Part shown: piece by piece, positions 8,281-15,258 of the stretch
Numbering within the stretch: position 1 is the first letter of the stretch
Layout: each line of letters starts with the position of its first letter
Made by a program: the position numbers and the translations under genes
Origin: Geobacillus proteiniphilus
Lineage (GTDB): Bacteria; Bacillota; Bacilli; Bacillales; Anoxybacillaceae
DNA: 64,000 nt
Assembly: GCF_001908025.1 (NCBI RefSeq)
Contig: NZ_MQMG01000004.1
Span: forward strand, 1-64,000
Direction of reading: 5' to 3'
The notes under the pieces: generated by a model
What the model saw: only the letters and a program-made list of their open reading frames with translations
Told to the model about the DNA's origin: nothing
Databases searched by the model: none

Positions 8281-9052
8281 GATGCTTATGCAACCTTTCC
8301 TTTAGATAGAATATCAATAGAATCACAACGAAACATAAGACGATAAATGGCACGAATACTGTCCATAAAGGTTGTTGTTGTATACTAAAAGGAAAAATCG
8401 TATAAGTAGGGGAAAATTGATCATATCCAAAAACTTGCGTAATAAAATTTCCCAACAAGTAATAGACAAACGGAATGGAAAACCCTACAAAAGGCTTCTC
8501 TAAAATCATGACGAGCAACAATCCCATTGTCGCATACATCATTCCATTCAGCCCTACCCATAGTGAGTAAAGAATTCCATATGGCAACGTGCCAAGGGCA
8601 AGCAGCTGCTCAAACGTTGTATAAGGGATAGGATTGCCATCTGTTGGATATAAACGAACAATTCCTAAATAAGGTTCAATATACATAGAAAATACAAAAG
8701 GGACGAATACGATCAAAAAGGCGAGCAAAAAAGACAGGATCGCATTGACGATCAATTTGCTAAAGAAGTAAGTCGTCAAAGGGATGCGGATACGTACATA
8801 TGGAATAAAATGATTTTTCTGTTCACTTGGAAAAGAAATCGCATACACGAGAACCATGATGATCGGAAAAAGCAGCGGCACAAAATTCGAATTCAAACGC
8901 AGAAAAAGATCCAATTGTCTATAGTAAAGGTAATGATCCTTTATCAACATAAATTGGATGGCAGGCAGGACCAACACTAATGCAGCCCAAACCATACATT
9001 GACGCCAGGTAAAGACTCTGATGAATTCAACTTTCACTTGATGGCCCAACAT
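8273..9052 (-). CDS. Six-TM ABC permease-like protein
   Basis: This 259-residue protein has about six hydrophobic helices (near residues 18-37, 55-75, 95-125, 155-185, 190-210 and 232-250), resembling ABC-2 type permeases. It begins the three-gene ABC operon downstream of the small secreted protein gene, with AAAGGGTG before its ATG. The secreted protein's hairpin terminator at 9091-9125 lies between them, so expression may be by partial readthrough. Codon use is AT-rich like the next two genes. The substrate may be the secreted protein or a toxin (inference). Confidence 0.72.
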   Translation of the reverse strand: MLGHQVKVEFIRVFTWRQCMVWAALVLVLPAIQFMLIKDHYLYYRQLDLFLRLNSNFVPLLFPIIMVLVYAISFPSEQKNHFIPYVRIRIPLTTYFFSKLIVNAILSFLLAFLIVFVPFVFSMYIEPYLGIVRLYPTDGNPIPYTTFEQLLALGTLPYGILYSLWVGLNGMMYATMGLLLVMILEKPFVGFSIPFVYYLLGNFITQVFGYDQFSPTYTIFPFSIQQQPLWTVFVPFIVLCFVVILLIFYLKERLHKHHD

Positions 9053-9090
9053 TTTTTACACCCTTTCCCAGACTCGTTTTCATATTTAAA

Positions 9091-9125
9091 GAGAATGGAC
9101 CATCCAAACGGTTTGGCCCATTCTC
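9091..9125 (-). terminator. Hairpin after the secreted-protein gene
   Basis: GAGAATGG (9091-9098) pairs with CCATTCTC (9118-9125), with an inner CCAAA/TTTGG stem. On the minus strand it is followed by TTTAAATATG. It begins nine bases after the secreted-protein stop and may set a high peptide-to-transporter ratio in one transcript. Confidence 0.65.
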
Positions 9126-9133
9126 ATGATGAA

Positions 9134-9520
9134 TCAATTGCTTCTCCACTCCCCTTTTACCCTTACGTCTACCAATTGAGTAATATCCGAACTAAACTCA
9201 ACTCTCGCATCCTTGCCTGATTTGATCGAATTAGGCAGTTTGAATGGACCCCCAACCGTGGCAATACGAACCCAAGGTCCAGTTCCCCCGCTATAAGAAT
9301 GCACTCTTGCATCCAGTGCTTTTCCAAGTATAGATACTTTCAAATCAGCTGATGCGCCGGTAGTCGATTTGGTTTGTTGAGGAGTAAACGCATTATCATT
9401 GAACCCTGGGACAATAACGTCATAATCATCATACGTTGTTCCAGCCTGAGCCACGCCTCCTGCGGCAAGAAGTCCTGCAGCTAAAGTAAGCACAGCAAAT
9501 TTCTTTTTCATTTTTAACAT
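9134..9520 (-). CDS. Small secreted protein beside ABC genes; bacteriocin candidate
   Basis: The precursor of about 128 residues has a textbook signal peptide: a lysine-rich start (MKMKKK region), a hydrophobic core (FAVLTLAAGLLAAGG) and a VAQA cleavage site, leaving a mature chain of about 103 residues that starts GTTYDDYDV. It contains no cysteine, is rich in Gly/Ser/Thr and Asp, and lacks a recognisable enzyme motif. The ATG at 9520 has AGGAGG three bases upstream, so the ATG at 9511 is also possible. Its place in front of three ABC genes and a DUF1430 unit suggests a secreted bacteriocin or an envelope protein served by the transporters. I do not recognise the family; a DUF2712-like secreted protein is one possibility. 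Confidence 0.7.
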   Translation of the reverse strand: MLKMKKKFAVLTLAAGLLAAGGVAQAGTTYDDYDVIVPGFNDNAFTPQQTKSTTGASADLKVSILGKALDARVHSYSGGTGPWVRIATVGGPFKLPNSIKSGKDARVEFSSDITQLVDVRVKGEWRSN

Positions 9521-9595
9521 AGTCCTCCTCATTATTTCAAAGATAACCGGCCGGCTTTACCCTTACTGTACCAAAATAAAATTAAAAAAACATCC

Positions 9596-9627
9596 GTATT
9601 TTCCACAAATTTCATTGCGGAAAATAC
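9596..9627. promoter_or_regulatory. Palindrome in the divergent promoter region
   Basis: GTATTTTCC (9596-9604) and GGAAAATAC (9619-9627) are perfect inverted 9-mers 14 bases apart. They lie in the AT-rich intergenic stretch (9533-9821) between the secreted-protein gene and the divergent LuxR-type response regulator. It is a good candidate operator for that regulator. Confidence 0.5.
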
Positions 9628-9821
9628 CTATTTTTTGAAATTTCGTTTACAGAGATTGATCTTTATTGTAAAATTTTAACGAATGAAGTTGAGAGAAATG
9701 GCCTCATGGATCAAAACAGCACATCACTCATCCCCTGTAAAACTCCATGTTTCACCGCAACGTGTGTTCCAACCAAATGCGTCGCTACTCGCTGCGTTTT
9801 ACGGGGGGAGGGGGAGAGACA

Positions 9822-10424
9822 ATGGTGAAAATCAACATTTTGATCATAGGGGATCATGGCCTTGTCATGGATGGCATCCGTCAGCTTTTGGAACGCGAGC
9901 CCGACTTGGAAGTAGTGGGAGCCGTCTTCTCTCCAGCCGAACTAGAGAAGGAGATCGCTCACTTCCAGCCTGATATCATTGTCATCGATGCTCCGAGCCA
10001 AAGGCAGAACAACCTCATTTGGACAAAGAACATCTCATCACGATTCCCTGCAAGCAAAGTGGTCATGTTATCGGGGGATGCCAGCGCAGAATATGTACAT
10101 GCCGTCCATGAGGCAGGCGCCTATGCTTTTGTATCCAAATGCGATTCTGCCGAAACACTGATTCACGCCATTCGGGAAAGCTATCGCGGGGTGAAATCAT
10201 TCCCGACTGATCTTACTTTCCATGATGGCTCGCCTCTGACCGACATGGAGTTGGACGTTCTCGATCTCATTGCTAGAGACAAAACAAATCGCGAAATCGG
10301 CGAACAACTGAACATCAGTAAACGAACCGTGGAACACCACGTGTCTTCCATTTTGCGAAAACTTCACGTCAAATCGCGGGCGGGAGCAGTCGGAAAAGCG
10401 TTTAGGCTCGGATTGCTTGAGTAA
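9822..10424 (+). CDS. NarL/FixJ-family response regulator (orphan)
   Basis: This 200-residue protein has an N-terminal receiver domain (ILIIGDHGLVMDGIRQLL, phosphoacceptor Asp in DIIVIDAP, conserved Lys in FVSKCDS) and a C-terminal LuxR-type helix-turn-helix (LTDMELDVLDLIARDKTN, then ISKRTVEHHVSSIL). The acidic pair of the receiver is reduced to GD instead of the usual DD, which could alter phosphorylation. No histidine kinase is adjacent. The ATG at 9822 follows a purine-rich GGGGGAGAGAC. Divergent from the secreted-protein/ABC cluster, it is the likely regulator of that cluster. Confidence 0.87.
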   Translation: MVKINILIIGDHGLVMDGIRQLLEREPDLEVVGAVFSPAELEKEIAHFQPDIIVIDAPSQRQNNLIWTKNISSRFPASKVVMLSGDASAEYVHAVHEAGAYAFVSKCDSAETLIHAIRESYRGVKSFPTDLTFHDGSPLTDMELDVLDLIARDKTNREIGEQLNISKRTVEHHVSSILRKLHVKSRAGAVGKAFRLGLLE

Positions 10425-10430
10425 CCACGT

Positions 10431-10697
10431 TTGGACAAGTTTATTGACCCGCCATACGTCCAAAAAGTAAAGGAGTGGATGAAAATGAATAAAGTCTTTC
10501 GTTTGCTCGTAGAAGATCTAGAACAGGAAAAAGAGAAAGCGGTCAAACAAGCCGAAAAACAAAAAGCCATCGAAATCGCAAAAAACTTGCTTGACGTTCT
10601 GCCTATTCACGAAGTCGCGAAACGAACGGGGCTGACCGTCGCCGAAGTAGCGGACTTGGCGAAGGAAATGGACCAAAATCAACCCCCAGTCCAATGA
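10431..10697 (+). pseudogene. C-terminal remnant of an Rpn/PD-(D/E)XK transposase-family protein
   Basis: This 88-codon frame, opening with TTG, matches only the tail of the recombination-promoting nuclease (Rpn, TIGR01784) family: a DPPYVQKVKEWM segment, a charged coiled region (EDLEQEKEKAVKQAEKQK) and the ending helix-turn-helix-like module HEVAKRTGLTVAEVADLAKE. The N-terminal nuclease domain is absent and there is no good ribosome binding site, so it is a 5'-truncated relic. It is followed by a terminator. Confidence 0.7.
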
Positions 10698-10701
10698 CGC
10701 A

Positions 10702-10728
10702 AAAGAGCCGAGGCCATGCGGTTCTTTT
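10702..10728 (+). terminator. Rho-independent terminator
   Basis: AAAGAGCCG (10702-10710) pairs with CGGTTCTTT (10719-10727), continuing into a run of seven T. It closes the transcript of the response regulator and the Rpn remnant. The 210 bases up to mobA hold two further weak hairpins (AAGGTCA/TGACCTT; AAGAGCCG/CGGCTCTT at 10880-10924) and no gene. Confidence 0.8.
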
Positions 10729-10943
10729 TTTCGCACTGTTGTCGTTTCATAAAATTCAAGGTCATCACCAAAAGGTGCACTTGACCTTTCATTGACATAG
10801 AAACGTTATTGTACAGGCGAAATCATTTTTAACTTGCGTATCATGAGCGTCTTTCTGTATCAAGTACATTTTGTGGTGAAGAGCCGGGAAAAAGAACCAT
10901 TTCGTGGTCAAGGACGGCTCTTCCGATTAGCAAAAGATGTATG

Positions 10944-11552
10944 CTACGTCTGCTTTGGCCAAAATTCCCGCCCGTACCGATACTCTTCCTCAGTATTGAC
11001 ATTGCGCCATACGTCTTCATCCCCGGCAAGCTGCTTGGCATCAACATAGCGAACGCGTGCGCGGTCAAGGAGCGCCGCCATCCGCCGTTCGCCGGCGTCA
11101 AGCAGCTCGGCGATCAGGTGGCTAAGTCGCCGGTGGTATAAAGCAACCAACGGTTCGGGACGGCCGCCATGGAGCGGGACGATGGCGTCAAACGTCGGAT
11201 CGATATAGGAACGAAGCCGCTCCGCCACTTCCCGCCGCATGTACGGCATGTCGCACGGCAGGACGAACACCCAGTCGGCTCGGCTCTGTTCCATGACGGT
11301 GTAAATGCCGGCAAGCGGCCCACAGCCGCGGTAGCGTTCCACATCCAGCAGCACCGGGATGTCCGTTTGCCGGCGGAATTCATCGATAAGCGACGGGTGG
11401 CTGACGATGTACAGTTCATCGGCGATCGGATCGAGCGCCGCGACGGACCAAGTGAAAAACGGGGCGCCTTGGTGCAGCGCAAACGCCTTCGGCCGCCCGA
11501 ACCGGCGCGACTGGCCGCCGGCCAGCACCACTCCGGCAATGGTTCGTTTCAT
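10944..11552 (-). CDS. mobA: Molybdenum cofactor guanylyltransferase MobA
   Basis: The protein (202 residues) attaches GMP to molybdopterin to make the MGD cofactor used by nitrate reductase and related enzymes. The nucleotidyltransferase motif LAGGQSRRFGRPKA is at the N-terminus, the metal-binding LPCDMPYM lies mid-protein, and GCGPLAGIYT is the substrate loop; the length fits MobA. Its position beside remnants of a denitrification locus is consistent with nitrate/nitrite respiration. The ATG is preceded by GGAAAGGGGAATC. Confidence 0.92.
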   Translation of the reverse strand: MKRTIAGVVLAGGQSRRFGRPKAFALHQGAPFFTWSVAALDPIADELYIVSHPSLIDEFRRQTDIPVLLDVERYRGCGPLAGIYTVMEQSRADWVFVLPCDMPYMRREVAERLRSYIDPTFDAIVPLHGGRPEPLVALYHRRLSHLIAELLDAGERRMAALLDRARVRYVDAKQLAGDEDVWRNVNTEEEYRYGREFWPKQT

Positions 11553-11606
11553 CGTGATTCCCCTTTCCGAACCTCGTCTGTTCTTACCGTACCATACGAG
11601 CCGACG

Positions 11607-11638
11607 AAAAAAAAGATTTCCGCCTGCCGACGGAAATC
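11607..11638 (-). terminator. Terminator of the DUF2249 gene
   Basis: On the minus strand GATTTCCG (11638-11631) pairs with CGGAAATC (11622-11615), followed by eight T (11614-11607). It lies 16 bases after the DUF2249 stop codon. Confidence 0.85.
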
Positions 11639-11711
11639 CCGATGGACGCCTAGTTATTTTTTTCTAATCGCCACCTGCCATACGTCCGGCCCTTCCTCAA
11701 GGTATTCCCAT

Positions 11712-11873
11712 TTGACACTCCACACGCCTAAAGGGCGTGGGATTCTTGGGTCGTTTGCGCCCTCATCCATTTCTGGTTCGGACAACGCCCAAGTTCGGGG
11801 GTGTGTCATCACCCCGTCCCATCGGGTTAGGATGTACCCCAATGGGCGGCGCACCTGTGACCAGTGCGCTAGA
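11712..11873 (-). ncRNA. Predicted omega (reRNA) region of copy 1
   Basis: The non-coding right end following the tnpB stop is strongly conserved with copy 2 and ends in a hairpin CACGCC-CTTTA-GGCGTG just before the GTGTCAA boundary. In characterised IS200/IS605 elements this segment yields the guide RNA, with the guide taken from the sequence just outside the right end. Here the guide would begin ATGGGAATACC, from the DUF2249 gene. The 5' boundary is not defined and probably extends into tnpB. Confidence 0.6.
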
Positions 11874-12929
11874 TTAGGCGCTCAAGCCCGAAATCGCTTT
11901 GGCGATGTTAATGGCGCCATTCAAGTCAGCGTGGAGAGTGTATCCGCACTTTTGGCATCGGAAGCGGATGCCGTTTCGGTTCGCTTTCTCTCGATGCCCG
12001 CATCGGCATTTTTGGCTTGTATAGGTCGGCTTCACCCACTCCACCCGAATGCCCACCATTTCCGCTTTATAGGCAATCATCGTTTGCAATTGATGGAACG
12101 CCCAAGAATGAAGGCTTCGTCCTGCTTCTTTGGCCGATGTTGCCCGTTTCCGAATCCCTGTCAAATCTTCCATCCGAATCACGCCAACACCGTTGGCGAG
12201 GGCAAAACGGACGATTTGACGGCTGATTTTATGGTTCATATCCTTCATCCAGCGGGACTCTTTACGGCCGATTTTGCGAATCATATGAAGCTTCTTGGCT
12301 TTGCCCAACTTTCGACGCAAAGCCGCATATCGTCGGCGAATGAAAGCGCATTGGCTGCCCTTAAAAAACAGCGATTTCGTTCCAACGCTGGCAACGGCAA
12401 TATAGCGAAGTCCTAGTTCAACGCCCATTGCCTTCGTTTCTTCCCGTTGTTGGACTTCAACTGTGATCGCAACAGCCAAGTACCATTTCTTTCTCTTTTT
12501 GTAGAGCTTGGCTGCCCCTTGTTTGGCGGTTCCGTCCAACAATCGATTCAGCCATGCTTCTTGATAGGGGCGCGTGACCACCGGTACGCCAATTCGCTTC
12601 TCCAGTGTGGGGAATGAAACGGTGTAGAACTCTCCTTTCTTTTCCACCTTTGCGTTTTGATTGTTGAAGCAACACCATAATGTTCGAAACTTCTTTGTTT
12701 TCTGGTTTTTCTTTTGGGACTTCACTTCTCGAATCGTCTGATTCACGACGGCAGAAGGAAACCGCTGCGACGAAAACTCTTTAAATAGTTTGCTCGTCGC
12801 TTGATTCAGCTCGGGATGATTCAACAGCCAATTCGCAAACGCTGTATTCACTTCTGTCATCCGTTCATACATTTCTTGTTTGACTTTCGTTGGTTTGTGC
12901 AGTTCCAGCCTTAGTGTGATCGTGGGCAT
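11874..12929 (-). CDS. tnpB: TnpB RNA-guided nuclease, RuvC-I Asp replaced by Glu
   Basis: This 351-residue TnpB has the usual C-terminal RuvC parts: RuvC-II Glu254 in RMEDLTG, zinc finger Cys 308/310/325/328, and RuvC-III Asp335 in HADLNGA. The RuvC-I motif, however, reads GVELGLRY with Glu171 where the nearly identical copy 2 has Asp (GVDLGLRY); the codon is GAA instead of GAC. TnpB cuts DNA beside a target-adjacent motif using an omega RNA from the element's right end. The Asp-to-Glu change keeps the charge but usually weakens two-metal catalysis. The ATG has AAGGAGGTGA upstream. The gene is otherwise intact; 18 residues differ between the copies. Confidence 0.92.
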   Translation of the reverse strand: MPTITLRLELHKPTKVKQEMYERMTEVNTAFANWLLNHPELNQATSKLFKEFSSQRFPSAVVNQTIREVKSQKKNQKTKKFRTLWCCFNNQNAKVEKKGEFYTVSFPTLEKRIGVPVVTRPYQEAWLNRLLDGTAKQGAAKLYKKRKKWYLAVAITVEVQQREETKAMGVELGLRYIAVASVGTKSLFFKGSQCAFIRRRYAALRRKLGKAKKLHMIRKIGRKESRWMKDMNHKISRQIVRFALANGVGVIRMEDLTGIRKRATSAKEAGRSLHSWAFHQLQTMIAYKAEMVGIRVEWVKPTYTSQKCRCGHREKANRNGIRFRCQKCGYTLHADLNGAINIAKAISGLSA

Positions 12930-13260
12930 GGATTCACCTCCTTGCGACGATTACATGATACCGTTTTTTCATAATCATTCAATATAAGAAAACGGCTCGC
13001 TTTCATCCCCCCCTAAAGGAGTGGGCTTTCTCGCTCGCAGGTCTGTAAACTGATCCGGACGCTCCATCATGAATTGGTATTGCAATGGACGCGGGTCATG
13101 GTCATTCGTCAGCTCCATCACTTCCCCCGGCTTCAAACTGTCAAACAGCCGAAAAATTGCCGGATGGCGATCGCGCGGCGGATAGTCCGGGGCGTGGATT
13201 TTTGCGGCAAATTGGTTCATAACATTGGCCTCCTTTGTAGTATAATGAATTATATACTTT

Positions 13261-13303
13261 ATCATAACCGCTTGAACCTTGGGGGGTAGTGACGAGCGTC
13301 ACA
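13261..13303 (-). promoter_or_regulatory. FNR-like box and -10 of the DUF2249 gene
   Basis: AGTGACGAGCGTCACA (13288-13303) matches TGTGA-N6-TCACA except for the first base. On the minus strand TATGAT (13266-13261) is a -10 hexamer whose start would fall near 13254, again putting the palindrome centre at -41.5. The box lies between the DUF2249 gene and the divergent zinc-ribbon gene, so it may serve both. Confidence 0.65.
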
Positions 13304-13349
13304 GCCCGAAGGTGAACATGTTCAATCCCCATGAAAGGAGAAATGGCGG

Positions 13350-13517
13350 TTGGAAGAGCTTGTTGGCTTTTGCGCGCAATGCGGCAAGCCGATCCATTGT
13401 CTGCATGGGTTTTTAAACGGCGTCGTCAGCCGAGAAACAGAGACGTTGTACTGCTTTCCATGCCATGACAAACAAAAGGAAAACGAACACGCCAAGCCAG
13501 ACAAATGCCACAAGTAA
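13350..13517 (+). CDS. Small zinc-ribbon protein (55 aa)
   Basis: A TTG start with AAAGGAG nine bases upstream opens a 55-codon frame containing two CxxC knuckles, CAQC (residues 8-11) and CFPC (residues 35-38), plus a C-terminal cysteine. The spacing suits a zinc ribbon or rubredoxin-like metal site. It is divergent from the DUF2249 gene across an FNR-like box and convergent with the qNor remnant, so it belongs to the old NO/denitrification locus. No family name can be given; the product is probably cytoplasmic. Confidence 0.65.
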   Translation: MEELVGFCAQCGKPIHCLHGFLNGVVSRETETLYCFPCHDKQKENEHAKPDKCHK

Positions 13518-13540
13518 TTGAAAACGTTCACAAATGAAAT

Positions 13541-13568
13541 GCACAGCGGAATCCCGCTGTGCGTTTTT
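13541..13568. terminator. Bidirectional terminator
   Basis: GCACAGCGG (13541-13549) pairs with CCGCTGTGC (13554-13562), followed by GTTTTTG on the plus strand. It ends the zinc-ribbon transcript and, on the other strand, the qNor remnant. Confidence 0.8.
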
Positions 13569-13569
13569 G

Positions 13570-13923
13570 TTATTCTTCCTCCGCCAAATTCGCCACCGGC
13601 AGCTCTTCTCCCTCTCCATGCGTCGGTTTGCGCAAATGGAACATCGCTTTGATGGCAAAGGCAAGCAGCGCGACGACGCTGATTAAAAAGATCGTATCCG
13701 GAACGAAGCGGACAAGCAGCAAGTTTTGGACAATGTCTTGCTTGAGGAACGAAGGCGAACGCGACGCCCAATAGCCGTGTTCGAACGCTTCTTTGATTTG
13801 CAATATCCCGACCGGGAGAAGCGTGATGAGAACCATGCCAGCCAGGCCGATGTTCAGCATCCAGCATGAGAATTTCAGCCATTTGTCGTTCCACACTTCC
13901 GGTTTGACGATGTTGCGCAGCGA
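13570..13923 (-). pseudogene. norB: C-terminal fragment of quinol-type nitric oxide reductase (NorB)
   Basis: About 117 codons remain, starting SLRNIVKPEVWND directly at the right end of tnpB element copy 2. The features fit the end of qNor: WNDKWLKFSCWMLNIGLAG, then LPVGILQ, HGYWASRSPSF and a final membrane helix, ending in an acidic tail. A complete qNor has about 780 residues with the haem and FeB histidines upstream; none of that is present on the other side of the element, so the bulk of the gene was deleted. Assignment to qNor rests on the GYWxARS and LNIGLA segments. Confidence 0.75.
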
Positions 13924-14085
13924 TTGACACTCCACACGCCTAAAGGGCGTGGGATTCTTGGGTCGTTAGCGTCCTCATCCATTTCTGGTTTGGACAACGC
14001 CCAAGTTCGGGGGTGTGTCATCACCCCGTCCCATCGGGTTAGGATGTACCCCAATGGGCGGCGCACCTGTGACCAGTGCGCTAGG
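13924..14085 (-). ncRNA. Predicted omega (reRNA) region of copy 2
   Basis: The right-end segment between the tnpB stop and the boundary is nearly identical to that of copy 1, including the terminal CACGCC/GGCGTG hairpin. By homology to characterised IS200/IS605 elements it should form the scaffold of the guide RNA. Its 5' limit is not visible from sequence alone. Confidence 0.6.
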
Positions 14086-15141
14086 TTAGGCGGCGAAGCC
14101 CGAAATCGCTTTGGCGATGTTGATGGCGCCATTCAAGTCGGCATGAATCGTATATCCGCATTTTTTGCATTGGAAGTGGATGCCGTTTCGGTTCGCTTTC
14201 TCTCGATGCCCGCATCGGCATGTTTGGCTTGTATAGGTCGGCTTCACCCACTCCACCCGAATGCCCGCCATTTCCGCTTTATAGGCAATCATCGTTTGCA
14301 ATTGATGGAACGCCCAAGAATGAAGGCTTCGTCCTGCTTCTTTGGCCGATGTTGCCCGTTTCCGAATCCCTGTCAAATCTTCCATCCGAATCACGCCAAC
14401 ACCGTTGGCGAGGGCAAAACGAACAATTTGACGGCTGATTTTGTGGTTTCGATCCTTCATCCAGCGGGACTCTTTATCACCGATTTTGCGAATCATATGG
14501 AGCTTCTTCGCTTGGCCCAACGTTCGCCGCAAAGCCGCATATCGTCGGCGAATGAAAGCGCATTGGCTGCCCTTAAAAAACAGCGATTTCGTTCCCACGC
14601 TGGCAACGGCGATATAGCGAAGTCCTAGGTCAACGCCCATTGCCTTCGTTTCTTCCCGTTGTTGGACTTCAACTGTGATCGCAACAGCCAAGTACCATTT
14701 CTTTCTCTTTTTGTAGAGCTTGGCTGCCCCTTGTTTGACGGTTCCATCGAGCAGCCGATTCAGCCATGCTTCTTGATAGGGACGCGTGACCACCGGCACG
14801 CCAATTCGCTTCTCCAGTGTGGGGAATGAAACGGTGTAGAACTCTCCTTTCTTTTCAACCTTTACGTTTTGATTGTTAAAGCAACACCATAATGTTCGAA
14901 ACTTCTTTGTTTTCTGGTTTTTCTTTTGGGACTTCACTTCTCGAATCGTCTGATTCGCGACGGCAGAAGGAAACTGCTGCGACGAAAACTCTTTAAATAG
15001 TTTGCTCGTCGCTTGATTCAGCTCGGGATGATTCAACAGCCAATTCGCAAACGCTGTATTCACTTCTGTCATCCGTTCGTACATGTCTTGTTTGACTTTC
15101 GTTGGTTTGTGCAATTCCAGCCTTAGTGTGATCGTCGGCAT
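14086..15141 (-). CDS. tnpB: TnpB RNA-guided nuclease (canonical copy)
   Basis: This 351-residue TnpB is about 95% identical to copy 1. All three RuvC acidic residues are present: Asp171 (GVDLGLRY), Glu254 (RMEDLTG) and Asp335 (HADLNGA), as are the four zinc-finger cysteines in CRC...CKKC arrangement. The ATG at 15141 has AAGGAGGTGA upstream; an in-frame extension to 15219 lacks one. In this family the nuclease cuts empty target sites, which favours element retention. Its guide would start TCGCTGCGCAAC, matching the adjoining qNor remnant. Confidence 0.93.
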   Translation of the reverse strand: MPTITLRLELHKPTKVKQDMYERMTEVNTAFANWLLNHPELNQATSKLFKEFSSQQFPSAVANQTIREVKSQKKNQKTKKFRTLWCCFNNQNVKVEKKGEFYTVSFPTLEKRIGVPVVTRPYQEAWLNRLLDGTVKQGAAKLYKKRKKWYLAVAITVEVQQREETKAMGVDLGLRYIAVASVGTKSLFFKGSQCAFIRRRYAALRRTLGQAKKLHMIRKIGDKESRWMKDRNHKISRQIVRFALANGVGVIRMEDLTGIRKRATSAKEAGRSLHSWAFHQLQTMIAYKAEMAGIRVEWVKPTYTSQTCRCGHREKANRNGIHFQCKKCGYTIHADLNGAINIAKAISGFAA

Positions 15142-15258
15142 GAATTCACCTCCTTGCGACGATGACAGGATACCATTTTTTTCATAATCATTCAATATAA
15201 GAAAACGGCTCGCTTTCATCCCTCCCCTAAAGGAGTGGGCTTTCTCGCTCGCAGGTCT

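Larger units (their letters stand above)
11712..13044 (-). mobile_element. tnpB-only IS200/IS605-type element, copy 1
   Basis: This 1333-bp element is bounded on the minus strand by a left end starting AGACCTGCGAG directly after TTTAC, and a right end finishing GGAGTGTCAA. The ends were fixed by comparison with copy 2 (13924-15258) and by the restored reading frame of the DUF2249 gene. TTAC and TCAA are the cleavage sites known for IS608, which fits this superfamily. There is no target duplication and no tnpA gene, so movement would need a Y1 transposase in trans. Confidence 0.88.
11654..13220 (-). pseudogene. DUF2249 protein gene split by a tnpB element
   Basis: The 5' part (13220-13045) encodes 59 residues, MNQFAAKIHAPDYPPRDRH to RPDQFT. 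The 3' part (11711-11654) encodes WEYLEEGPDVWQVAIRKK and a stop. Removing bases 11712-13044 joins them exactly in frame as QFT-WEYL, giving a 77-residue DUF2249 protein. DUF2249 proteins commonly accompany hemerythrins, nitric oxide reductases and other anaerobic nitrogen genes. The start has AAAGGAGG eight bases upstream. As it stands, the first part reads into the element and ends after about 20 foreign residues. An FNR-like promoter drives it. Confidence 0.88.
13924..15258 (-). mobile_element. tnpB-only IS200/IS605-type element, copy 2
   Basis: This 1335-bp element has the same ends as copy 1 (right end GGAGTGTCAA, left end AGACCTGCGAG). The left end is preceded by CTTGC, not TTTAC, and the two flanks are pieces of different genes on opposite strands (qNor tail and a DUF59 tail), so the element marks a deletion or recombination junction. 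No tnpA gene is present. Confidence 0.87.

Noticed and set aside
11169-12416. 415-codon plus-strand frame across mobA and the tnpB element
   Set aside because: Antisense to MobA and TnpB, both with unmistakable motifs; it crosses the element boundary.
13413-13664. Minus-strand frame opposite the small zinc-ribbon gene
   Set aside because: It spans the bidirectional terminator and the qNor stop; no start signal.
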